Positions 1 through 7,616 of a DNA stretch of 48,123 nucleotides are shown piece after piece (the stretch's first letter is position 1; each line of letters begins with the position of its first letter). The notes below the pieces were generated by a model, which was not told the origin of the DNA, searched no databases, and was given only the letters and a program-made list of their open reading frames with translations. A program made the position numbers and the translations under genes. The stretch spans positions 1 to 48,123 of the forward strand of contig CALEDR010000005.1 of NCBI GenBank assembly GCA_937949545.1, given 5' to 3'. Source of the DNA: an uncultured Phycisphaerae bacterium (GTDB taxonomy: Bacteria; Planctomycetota; Phycisphaerae; Sedimentisphaerales; Anaerohalosphaeraceae).

Positions 1-299
1 GGGGTGGGTTTGCGCATTTTTCCCCAAAAAATTTGCATTCTTTCGTACTGTTTATCGGTGACAATAAGAAGACGGACCTCCCCATCAGGAGGAAGAAACG
101 ACTGAACGCGTTTTGCGTGGACCTGGGCATTTTCTTCACTGGCACAATGCCGAATATATACGGAATATTGTATCATCGTAAACCCATCTTGTACAAGGTT
201 TTTCCGAAAATCGGCATAGTCTTTTCTCGCCTTTTTTGTATCGACCGGCAGGTCGAACATGGCTATGATCCACATGGCTTTGTACCCTGTTTCAATCAT
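1..299 (-). CDS. cas2: Cas2, CRISPR adaptation endoribonuclease-fold protein (3' end cut by window edge)
   Basis: This is the structural partner of Cas1 in the spacer-integration complex. The visible 99 residues start MIETGYKAMWIIAMFDLPV and carry the Cas2 first-strand aspartate (MFDLPV, D16), the RNNLxxxGF-like helix (FRKNLVQDGFTMIQYSVYIR) and the RLLIVTDKQYERM strand typical of type II Cas2. The stop codon lies beyond position 1. The ATG at 299-297 overlaps the cas1 stop by 8 nt, so cas1 and cas2 are translationally coupled and the gene is third in the cas9-cas1-cas2 order. By eye the gene is clearly more AT-rich than cas1. The identification is firm; only the C-terminus is unseen. Confidence 0.95.
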   Translation of the reverse strand, partial: MIETGYKAMWIIAMFDLPVDTKKARKDYADFRKNLVQDGFTMIQYSVYIRHCASEENAQVHAKRVQSFLPPDGEVRLLIVTDKQYERMQIFWGKMRKPT

Positions 300-1188
300 A
301 GACAGGCAAATCCAACAATTTCTGTTCTCCAGCAAAGCATCGGGCCAGGGAGGCGGCGGTTCGGTGGAGGGCGACCATCAGGGGGCCTTTGAAGCCGCCG
401 ACCGTGACGGAGCGGTAAAGGACTTCCAGAAGCGCGGCCTTGGTTTCTTTGGTCAGCTGGCCGTCTGAGGGGCCGCAGCGGGTGTACAGCTCCCGGACCT
501 TTTCTTCAACAAAGCCGCGGAAGGGCTCGATGAGGTCATCGGCAAGAGCAAAGGCGTTGTATCGATTGCGGTGATGAATGCCGAGGGTCGGCAGCAGCCC
601 CGCACTGCACAGGGCCCGTGCGACGGCGGAACGCAGGACAATATAGCCGTAGTTGAGCAGGTGATTGGGCGGAGAACCTTCGCGGTGACGGCGAAAGGAG
701 GGGTCCTGCAGAAAGGCGGGCCAGAACTTAGCGGAGGCCTGGGCCTCGACATTTTCGGGGTCACCGGAACGGACGCGTCGGCGGAGGGCCATCAGGGTCC
801 GATACGTCTGCTTGTCCGTGCGGACCAAATGGGCCTGATGGGCGATTTTGGCCTGGACAATCTGCTTCCAGATGCGTTTTTTGAGAGACTGGCCGGCGGC
901 AATCTGGTCCCGAAAGCGTTCGGCCTGAACGGTATTGGACTCGAGGGGCAGGAGGAGTCCGGCGGGCAGATGTTTGCCGTTGCAGACAACAACGGCGGCC
1001 CCCTGCTCTAAAAGAACGGTCAGGACGGAATGGGTATAGGTGACGGCGGGATGGTCAATCAGCAGAATGCCGATGTCTTCACAGGGGATTTGCCCTTTGA
1101 GCTGGCCGTCCTGCCGGATGAGCAGCTGTCCGAGATGGACCGATAAAAACGTCCCTGCCGTGGAACATTCGACAACCCGTTTAATCAC
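292..1188 (-). CDS. cas1: Cas1, CRISPR integrase (type II)
   Basis: Cas1 is the metal-dependent integrase that inserts new spacers at the leader end of the CRISPR array, as a complex with Cas2. The 298-residue length is normal for type II Cas1. Candidate catalytic metal ligands are in place: E148 (NVEAQAS), H205 (GIHHRNR) and E221 (ADDLIEPFR). The N-terminal beta domain (residues 1-75) and the helical C-terminal domain are both complete. It begins 53 nt after the cas9 stop and overlaps cas2. No cas4 or csn2 is seen between the genes, so the set is type II-C in layout. Its GC content looks much higher than that of cas9 and cas2 on either side. Confidence 0.97.
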   Translation of the reverse strand: MIKRVVECSTAGTFLSVHLGQLLIRQDGQLKGQIPCEDIGILLIDHPAVTYTHSVLTVLLEQGAAVVVCNGKHLPAGLLLPLESNTVQAERFRDQIAAGQSLKKRIWKQIVQAKIAHQAHLVRTDKQTYRTLMALRRRVRSGDPENVEAQASAKFWPAFLQDPSFRRHREGSPPNHLLNYGYIVLRSAVARALCSAGLLPTLGIHHRNRYNAFALADDLIEPFRGFVEEKVRELYTRCGPSDGQLTKETKAALLEVLYRSVTVGGFKGPLMVALHRTAASLARCFAGEQKLLDLPVYD

Positions 1189-1196
1189 AACCCAGC

Positions 1197-1214
1197 CCTC
1201 GCAGTTCTGCGAGG
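1197..1214 (-). other. Short perfect hairpin in the cas9-cas1 gap
   Basis: CCTCGCA and TGCGAGG form a perfect 7-bp stem around a 4-nt loop in the 53-nt spacer between cas9 and cas1. On the transcribed (-) strand no T-run follows, so it is not an intrinsic terminator. It could be an RNA-processing or stability element that sets different cas9 and cas1-cas2 levels. That role is inference. Confidence 0.4.
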
Positions 1215-1241
1215 ACTGTATCGGCCGTAAAGAGAAAATAC

Positions 1242-4200
1242 TTAATCACGGATTAGAAACTTAATATCCCCAAGAGGACTAACCCAGACCTTTTGGGGTT
1301 CTGTACCCGGTTCGACACCCAAGCGTTGTAATTGGGCTGCACTTAAGGAAATCTCTTCACGTGCCGGACAATCTTCGGATTCTTTGCTTCTACCCGCATC
1401 ATAGTGAGGTGTAAAGTGAATAGAACCCTTATCATCAATTTGGAAAACAACAAAATAATTCGGTTTTCCCGTATCAGGATGCTTCATATAAACCATTTCG
1501 CCAATAGCAAGAGACATAATAAATTGTCCACAGTCTGTATCGATGCGATTGACCGCCGACGGAGGAACCCATCCTTTAGGCTTTGGATTCGGCGGGTTCA
1601 CTCGAACTCGACGAGCTGCATCATAATTCGTTATGACCTCACCAATCCATTTACCTTTTTGATTTCTGCGAATTTCAATATGATGATTATTCTGCGGTTC
1701 GTAAATACGGAGTGATTTCTTGTCCGTTTCCGGATGATACACATATTGCTTTAAATTCAAGTCCCATTTTTTGCGAGGGATTGCAATTAAAGTCGGTGAA
1801 CGTAACAATGTTATGCGTCTGACAGGCACACCGCTTTTTAAGAAAACCCCCTTTCCCTTAATTAAGTTTTTTATCTGGTCTTCTTTAAAATGATCGGGGT
1901 CAATTTGATTTCTTCGCAAATAATCCCTTATTTCTTCACGGAACCAACGATCGCAGAGTACACCCGGTTTTCCAGGTTTTACATCCTCTAATGCCAGCAT
2001 TTTTTTTCGAATTTCTTTTTTCAATGCTTTCGTGGGTGCATTTTCCAATCTTATGCGGAGTTCTTCCCAGCCATCGGGAACCCGCAAATGGTTTGGGGTT
2101 AGTTCCCCAATAGGTTTTCTAATTTTTGCTCGTACAAGTTCACCCGTTTCTTTATCGAAAACAGGTCCATAAAGAGTATCATTATGCAAGGCACCTGACA
2201 ATTTTCGTCTTTCAGGTCTATGCGCAACAATCAGCCGGTTTATTTTTTCCATCACCTGCCGGCGAAAAGACTCATGGGTTCCCCAAGGAGGAGGCAAGGG
2301 AGAACGCTTGTCTAATTTTTTCCCTTCTGCTCTGGCCAATTCCCTCTCCTCAGCTATTCTGGCCAATTGTTGAATCCGCTCAGGGCCGCTGAAAGCTACG
2401 GCTATTGCATCCAAAGAATGATGCCTGTGATCAGAGCGATCCTTCTCTTTTGGCTGTTCATCAGACCTGTCCAAAAACAACTGCCAGTCTTTTCGGAGAA
2501 TGGAGGTATAAACCCCTTTCGTCGTAAACACTCTTCGAACGCCATCCTTTTTCCCCTCGTAAAGGACATCGTTCAGCCAGTTTGCCACTTGTCTGGAAGC
2601 ATATGCTGTATCTGTTAATTGCGATTTTACAAAACCTTCTAAATCTTCGACTTGTTTATGCAGATTTTCCCATTTCACAAGATTCTCTTTTTTGAGATGC
2701 TCCATTCTCTGTTCCAGCCGAGCAAACTGCTCCTTGGTCAGCCATTCTTGGGGGGTTTTATTGCCTTTTCCTCTGTTAGAACCATCATAACACAATACAA
2801 GATTATTCAGAGAATTATCTCCCCCCCTGCTCCTGGGTATAATATGATCCACTTCAAGACCCCGCCCCCTGGCGGCGTCCCACTCGTCAATTTGAATTAC
2901 CTCGGCCGAGTCCAAGTTTGAATAGGGGCAGATTCCTTTCTGCTCTCGGCAGAGCAAAACTCTCATTACGGTTTTTTCCTGCTTATTACGTTCCAGATTA
3001 CCGAGATTGTAATCCTCTATAATTTTTTTCTTTATCCCCTCCCGTTCCCGATTTTGCGAAAGTCTCTTTTTCCGAACAACTGCCGTCTGACGAGCTTCTC
3101 GTGCCAACTCAACGATCACTCGATCCGGTTTTCTTTTAAACTTTCTCATATAAGCCGCAAGATGTCGTCGGACTTCATGAATCGCTTTGCGAACCACAGG
3201 GTTGCTTATCTCCTGAGGAGCCGGAGGGATCATGTCCGGATGTTTCTGCAGATATTTTCGCAAGGCACGATTAGCAAGGCATTCCCCGAAGCTGTATCGT
3301 CTGCGCTGTTCTTCCGTAGCATTGTTGGAGGCATCTTGTGCAAAGAGTTTTCTTGCTTCATTCACAGAATATCCCTGCCGCATATAAGGAAGCAGGTTCA
3401 GGACAGCCTTTCTTGAATAATTTATACGTTCATTTAAATTCGGACGAGCACTCCATGCATCGAGAAATCTGGTTGTTTGCTCCTCGCTGAAATTCCACCA
3501 CTTTTTACAGCCACTTGATAACTTCTCTCGATCCCGAATATTGTTAGGGTCAAACTTTAAAATAGCTTTATTAACAGATTCCTTCTGCTTTTGTGGCATA
3601 GAATCCCAAACGGACTTCCCTATTGCACCAAGAATGATTTCTCTATAAAACCAATTTGTATTCAGCTGCCTTTTCGGGTCATTTTCGATATTGAGTGTGT
3701 ATAATTTCTTTTTTTCTCCGCTGTTGAGCTTCAATGCTTTTCTCACGAAAGATGCGGTAACTGTTTTCTGAGAGCCAAGAAGTTCCAGAAGAACGGCTCT
3801 CTCTTCAGATGTCAGACTTCTTTCCGTACCCCCAGCAGGTATGATCCGTATATTATTGAGCGATTCCAGAACAAGATATTCCTGTGCATACATATCCGCC
3901 TTGGGACATTTCATATCCGTCGGTTCTAAGTCGCATCGCCCCAACGTGCCCAAATCCCAATATGTTTTTCTTTGTCCAAAAAGAATACCTTTATAAAGCC
4001 AAGTATCATCTCCCTCAGGATTGTCCAAAATCCTGCGGCAATCTTCAGTCAATTGTTCCGCCAGATCCCCTGCATACGTTCTTTGTTTATTCCATAATAG
4101 ATCAAATTCGTGCCATAGCATTTTTCTGTCTGCGCAAAATTCGTATGTGTATTGTCCATCCGCTGTTTTTCTGTTTCGAATAGGCAATCCAATAAATCGT

Positions 4201-4796
4201 CGGCACTCCTTTTTCTTTTCTCTTTTTTCTATTTCTTTTTTTCTCTCAAAATATTTGGATGCCATAAATTGGCCAAAGGTTTGATAATCACCTTTTCTCA
4301 TTTCGTCCTTTGTTTTTTCTATTGCTGCTTTTATTTTTTTTTGATCAGGTTGCTCTTCCCGCTCTTCTCTATTATTCGGAGAACTTTCTTCTTCTGACAT
4401 TCCAAATCCCCAGGCCCCGCGACGTTGGCACATATGCAGTAAGATTCTTCCGAACTCATACGGCGTAAGCTGCCTTTCAAGACCTTCCTTTCGCAACAAC
4501 CACGGATTCATCTGAAGCCAATTATCCCGTTCCTCTTTATCTGTGGGCATCCATCCTTTGCTTATCAGAAACGCCCACATGGCGTGTTTCCTATCAGCTT
4601 TTCTATCTGTATTTCTCCTTCTTTGTCGGAAGGAACGCCTTGCCTGATTTTTGGGTGCTCCCTTTTTTCGCCCCGACTCTTCTATACCTGCAGGGAAAAT
4701 ACTACACCCTAAAGAGATTTCCTGGTTTTCGAGGTCAACCCAAGCAGAACCAACAGAATTTGTGCCGATATCAAGCCCCAAGATAACCTTTTCCAT
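1242..4796 (-). CDS. cas9: Cas9, type II-C RNA-guided DNA endonuclease
   Basis: Cas9 is the single effector that cuts both strands of a target matched by crRNA:tracrRNA. The chosen ATG (4796) is followed by EKVILGLDIGTNSVG and sits 6 nt behind a perfect AGGAGG (4803-4808). The longer reading frame upstream to 4946 has no support. The protein has 1184 residues. RuvC-I has D9, the arginine-rich bridge helix is at about 41-72, and the recognition lobe spans about 75-540. RuvC-II has E563 (VIVELAREAR) and the HNH domain has D650-H651 with N664 (EVDHIIPRSRGG). RuvC-III has H793 and D796 (HHSLDAI), followed by the wedge/PAM-interacting region to the end. All nuclease residues are intact. It is larger than many II-C proteins (about 1000-1100 aa). 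The gene is AT-richer than cas1 and the chromosome beyond. Confidence 0.98.
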   Translation of the reverse strand: MEKVILGLDIGTNSVGSAWVDLENQEISLGCSIFPAGIEESGRKKGAPKNQARRSFRQRRRNTDRKADRKHAMWAFLISKGWMPTDKEERDNWLQMNPWLLRKEGLERQLTPYEFGRILLHMCQRRGAWGFGMSEEESSPNNREEREEQPDQKKIKAAIEKTKDEMRKGDYQTFGQFMASKYFERKKEIEKREKKKECRRFIGLPIRNRKTADGQYTYEFCADRKMLWHEFDLLWNKQRTYAGDLAEQLTEDCRRILDNPEGDDTWLYKGILFGQRKTYWDLGTLGRCDLEPTDMKCPKADMYAQEYLVLESLNNIRIIPAGGTERSLTSEERAVLLELLGSQKTVTASFVRKALKLNSGEKKKLYTLNIENDPKRQLNTNWFYREIILGAIGKSVWDSMPQKQKESVNKAILKFDPNNIRDREKLSSGCKKWWNFSEEQTTRFLDAWSARPNLNERINYSRKAVLNLLPYMRQGYSVNEARKLFAQDASNNATEEQRRRYSFGECLANRALRKYLQKHPDMIPPAPQEISNPVVRKAIHEVRRHLAAYMRKFKRKPDRVIVELAREARQTAVVRKKRLSQNREREGIKKKIIEDYNLGNLERNKQEKTVMRVLLCREQKGICPYSNLDSAEVIQIDEWDAARGRGLEVDHIIPRSRGGDNSLNNLVLCYDGSNRGKGNKTPQEWLTKEQFARLEQRMEHLKKENLVKWENLHKQVEDLEGFVKSQLTDTAYASRQVANWLNDVLYEGKKDGVRRVFTTKGVYTSILRKDWQLFLDRSDEQPKEKDRSDHRHHSLDAIAVAFSGPERIQQLARIAEERELARAEGKKLDKRSPLPPPWGTHESFRRQVMEKINRLIVAHRPERRKLSGALHNDTLYGPVFDKETGELVRAKIRKPIGELTPNHLRVPDGWEELRIRLENAPTKALKKEIRKKMLALEDVKPGKPGVLCDRWFREEIRDYLRRNQIDPDHFKEDQIKNLIKGKGVFLKSGVPVRRITLLRSPTLIAIPRKKWDLNLKQYVYHPETDKKSLRIYEPQNNHHIEIRRNQKGKWIGEVITNYDAARRVRVNPPNPKPKGWVPPSAVNRIDTDCGQFIMSLAIGEMVYMKHPDTGKPNYFVVFQIDDKGSIHFTPHYDAGRSKESEDCPAREEISLSAAQLQRLGVEPGTEPQKVWVSPLGDIKFLIRD

Positions 4797-4823
4797 AAAA
4801 AACCTCCTAACTGCATTTTTTTG

Positions 4824-4852
4824 TTGACAAGAATATAAAGTATTTTTAGAGT
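4824..4852 (+). promoter_or_regulatory. Promoter of the predicted tracrRNA
   Basis: A consensus TTGACA (4824-4829), a 17-nt spacer and TAGAGT (4847-4852) point rightward, away from cas9. The start should be near 4859. The -35 lies on the predicted cas9 transcription start and the two -10 boxes lie within 10-15 bp of each other, so RNA polymerase probably cannot occupy both promoters at once. Confidence 0.65.
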
Positions 4853-4860
4853 AATTGCAA
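4832..4860 (-). promoter_or_regulatory. cas9 promoter
   Basis: On the - strand a TTGCAA -35 (4855-4860) is followed by a 17-nt spacer and a TATATT -10 (4832-4837). Transcription should start near 4825, about 29 nt before the cas9 ATG, with AGGAGG in the leader. It is fully interleaved with the divergent promoter at 4824-4852. Confidence 0.6.
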
Positions 4861-4977
4861 TATTGTAACTGACCTATGCTGGAGAGTTTTTCCACAACAA
4901 GAGGAAAAATTCGTAGGCACCTGCCTTCGGGCGACCGCCGTAGCACGCGAAACCCGCGTTCTGCGGTTTCTTTTTTT
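4859..4977 (+). ncRNA. Predicted tracrRNA for the type II-C Cas9
   Basis: This is a stand-alone RNA gene of about 119 nt, divergent from cas9, with a promoter in front and an intrinsic terminator behind and no reading frame. Positions 4863-4898 (36 nt) begin TTGTAAC and end CCACAAC. Their reverse complement starts GTTGTGG and ends GTTACAA, which is the length and end pattern of II-C repeats (GTTGT...ACAAT). I therefore read this stretch as the anti-repeat. It is followed by a GCC-UUCG-GGC hairpin (4923-4932) and the terminator stem. A competing 9-bp stem (TTTTTCC with GGAAAAA, about 4885-4911) can form inside the RNA. The array repeat is not in the window, so pairing cannot be checked here. 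Confidence 0.72.
4949..4977 (+). terminator. Intrinsic terminator of the predicted tracrRNA
   Basis: GAAACCCGC and GCGGTTTC pair, with one bulged C, around a GTTCT loop. They are followed directly by an uninterrupted run of T (4971-4977). This is a good rho-independent terminator on the + strand and defines the 3' end of the small RNA before priA. Confidence 0.75.
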
Positions 4978-5099
4978 GCGGCCTCTGGGGCAAACCTTTT
5001 TTAAATCCTTCCTGCAACGGCACTTCAGGGATTTTTGACAAAGAATTCGGTACAAGTCGGGGATGTTTTTCGGCCGGGTTCGTGGTAGAGTATCCGTCT
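4978..5099 (+). other. Spacer between tracrRNA terminator and priA
   Basis: The spacer holds a perfect TTGACA at 5035-5040, but I see no convincing -10 box 16-18 nt downstream, so a priA promoter here is only possible. No reading frame, repeat or CRISPR unit is visible in it. Confidence 0.3.
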
Positions 5100-7463
5100 A
5101 TGAGACGCCGAGAAAGCGACAGTCTGTTCGGTCTTCAGCAGCCGCCTGCAGCGGACGGCCGGGTCATTCGTGCGGCCTTCAACACCGGGGCCGATGCGCT
5201 GTTTGATTACCTGCTGCCCAGCGGGCTTGGCCCTGTACAGCCGGGCCGGCGGGTGCGCGTGCCGTTCGGACGGACCAATCGGCTTCTGGAGGCGTTTGTC
5301 GTGGAGGTTGAGCCCGCCGATGCCGAAGCGGATTCCGAATGGCGGAAAGCGCGGGCGTTTGACCTGAAAACGGTTCGAGAGATTCTCGACGAAGAACCGC
5401 TGCTGGATGAACAGCTGATGGAACTGGCCAAGTGGATCAGTTCCTACTACGTTTGTCCGCTGGGTCAAGTTCTGGCGGCAATGGTGCCGGCGGCGGTGAA
5501 AAAAGAAGCGGGCGTCCGCAAGGAAGTGCGGGTGTATCTGGCGGGCAAGCTCCCGGACGATTCAGCTCTTGGCAGCGGGCCGCAGCGGACCCTGGTCCGT
5601 CTTCTGCGCCAGGAGGGGGCCGTCAGCGAAGAGACGGCCGTCGAAAAAACGATTCTGCTGGAGCGTGCGGGCTGCACGGAGGGACCGCTGAAGAGACTGC
5701 TGCGCGACGGTGTGGTGTGCGGTGCGGTGCGGTATGGGGTACGGCCGCTGCCGATTGTGCCGGAGGGACTGCGGGAGCAGGTGGAGGCCGTCGTGCTCAC
5801 GGAGGACCAGCAGCGGGCGCTGACCCATCTGGAACAGCAGCTGCAGGCGGGACGGTTTGCCGTAACACTGCTGCACGGCGTCACCGACAGCGGCAAGACG
5901 GAGGTGTATATTCGGGCGATTGAGAAGACCCTGTCGATGGGCCGGCAGGCGATTGTGATGCTGCCGGAGATTGCCCTGACGGCCCAGACGGTCCAGCGGT
6001 TCGGGGCGCGGTTTGAGCGGCTGGCGGTGATGCATTCGGGCCTGTCGGGCCCGCAGCGGAATGCACAGTGGCAGGCGATTCGCCGCGGGCAGGCGGATGT
6101 GGTCATCGGGGCCCGCTCGGCCGTCTTTGCGCCTCTGCAGCGGCTGGGGCTGATTGTGGTCGATGAGGAGCACGAAGCAAGCTACAAGCAGGATACGGTG
6201 CCCCGCTATCACGGGCGCGATGCGGCAATCAAGCGGGCACAGCTGGCCGGAGCAGTATGCCTGCTCGGTTCGGCGACCCCCTCGCTGGAGACGCTGCACA
6301 ACTGTCAGACGCGGACCAGCTATACGAGGATTGTGATGACTCGGCGTGTCCGCAATCTGCCGATGCCGAAGATGGAGGTCATCAATATGCTGACGGCCTT
6401 TGCGGGCAGAGCAGTCCGGCAGCCGCAGCTGCTCAGCCCCGTGCTGGAAGAGGCCCTGCACGAAGTGCTCCATCGCGGCGAGCAGGCGATTCTGCTGCTC
6501 AACCGCCGCGGCTACAGCCATTTTATCTACTGCCCCTCCTGCCGCCATACGCTGCACTGCCGCAACTGCGACGTGACGCTCACCTATCACAAACGGCCGC
6601 ATCGGGAAGATACAGCGGAAACGGTGCTCGGACAGCATATGACCGGCGGTTATGCGATTTGTCATTATTGTCTGGCCAAGACGCTCGTGCCGAAGGCCTG
6701 TCCCTTATGCGGCCATGCGATGACGATGATCGGTTTGGGGGCCCAGCGGCTCGAAGAAGAGGTCCAGCATAAACTTCCGCAGGCACGCCTGCGCCGCATT
6801 GATAGCGATGCCATGGCCGGCAAGGATTACTACGGCCTGCTGGAGGATTTCGCCGCGGGGCGCATTGATATTCTGGTCGGCACGCAGATGCTCGCCAAAG
6901 GCCTGCATTTTCCCAATGTGACGCTGGTGGGAATAGTCAGTGCCGATACCGCCCTCTCGCTGCCGGATTTTCGCGCCAACGAGCGGACCTTCCAATTGAT
7001 TTGCCAGGCGGCCGGCCGCGCCGGACGAAGCGAGAAAGGCGGACGCGTGCTCATCCAAACTTTTCTGCCCGGCCAGCCCGCCATCGAATTTGCCTGCCGA
7101 TACGACTGGGAGGGGTTTGTGCAGGAGGAAATGAAGCACCGGCGGACCTGCCGTCTGCCGCCGGTCTGGCGGATGGCGATGGTTCTGATGCGCGACAGTC
7201 AGTATGAACGGCTCACCGCCGCCGCCAAAGCGGTCAATGCACGGCTGGAGCAGATTATCGACCGGGAGAAACTGCCGATTCTCCTTCGCGGACCGATGGA
7301 AGCGCCCATCAGCCGCATCAGCGGTCAGCACCGAATGCATCTGATTGTCCAGGCCCCGCAGCCGCAGACGATTCAGCATTTGTTTGCGCGTTTTCGCGCT
7401 TCCTCCCCGATTCGTCCATCTGTTCAGATTCAAATTGATGTGGACCCAATGAGTGTTTTGTAA
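5100..7463 (+). CDS. priA: PriA, primosomal replication-restart helicase (N')
   Basis: PriA is a 3'-to-5' DNA helicase that recognises stalled forks and reloads the replisome. The N-terminal DNA-binding domain (about 20-110) is followed by the helicase core. Walker A is GVTDSGKT, Walker B is VVDEEHE (DEEH class), and the C-terminal helicase lobe has GTQMLAKG and QAAGRAGR. Two zinc-binding clusters of the CxxC type lie between the lobes (YCPSCRHTLHCRNC and ICHYCLAKTLVPKACPLC). The length (787 aa) is usual for the family. I prefer the ATG at 5100 with TAGAG in front; an in-frame GTG at 5082 would add six residues. It is a housekeeping gene, unrelated to the CRISPR locus next door. Confidence 0.96.
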   Translation: MRRRESDSLFGLQQPPAADGRVIRAAFNTGADALFDYLLPSGLGPVQPGRRVRVPFGRTNRLLEAFVVEVEPADAEADSEWRKARAFDLKTVREILDEEPLLDEQLMELAKWISSYYVCPLGQVLAAMVPAAVKKEAGVRKEVRVYLAGKLPDDSALGSGPQRTLVRLLRQEGAVSEETAVEKTILLERAGCTEGPLKRLLRDGVVCGAVRYGVRPLPIVPEGLREQVEAVVLTEDQQRALTHLEQQLQAGRFAVTLLHGVTDSGKTEVYIRAIEKTLSMGRQAIVMLPEIALTAQTVQRFGARFERLAVMHSGLSGPQRNAQWQAIRRGQADVVIGARSAVFAPLQRLGLIVVDEEHEASYKQDTVPRYHGRDAAIKRAQLAGAVCLLGSATPSLETLHNCQTRTSYTRIVMTRRVRNLPMPKMEVINMLTAFAGRAVRQPQLLSPVLEEALHEVLHRGEQAILLLNRRGYSHFIYCPSCRHTLHCRNCDVTLTYHKRPHREDTAETVLGQHMTGGYAICHYCLAKTLVPKACPLCGHAMTMIGLGAQRLEEEVQHKLPQARLRRIDSDAMAGKDYYGLLEDFAAGRIDILVGTQMLAKGLHFPNVTLVGIVSADTALSLPDFRANERTFQLICQAAGRAGRSEKGGRVLIQTFLPGQPAIEFACRYDWEGFVQEEMKHRRTCRLPPVWRMAMVLMRDSQYERLTAAAKAVNARLEQIIDREKLPILLRGPMEAPISRISGQHRMHLIVQAPQPQTIQHLFARFRASSPIRPSVQIQIDVDPMSVL

Positions 7464-7470
7464 AAGCGAC

Positions 7471-7502
7471 GACGCCCTTGCCCCGGGCGGCAAATCCGCG
7501 TC
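7471..7502 (+). other. Stem-loop after priA
   Basis: GACGC/GCGTC form an outer stem and TTGCC/GGCAA an inner stem around CCGGGC, just past the priA stop. No T-run follows, so if it ends transcription it is not a classical intrinsic terminator. Confidence 0.3.
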
Positions 7503-7616
7503 AGCAAATCCTATCCCCTGACTGAGTTTTATTTGGAAAAACACTTCAGCCCGGCTACAATACCTTGGAGAATTACGTCAATCAGAAACATCAACCGTCA
7601 TAAAGGAATCACTGCG

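Noticed and set aside
4797-4946. A 50-residue N-terminal extension of Cas9
   Set aside because: The frame is open, but it crosses both promoters and part of the tracrRNA. The perfect AGGAGG and the family start (MEKVILGLDIGTNS) fix the ATG at 4796.
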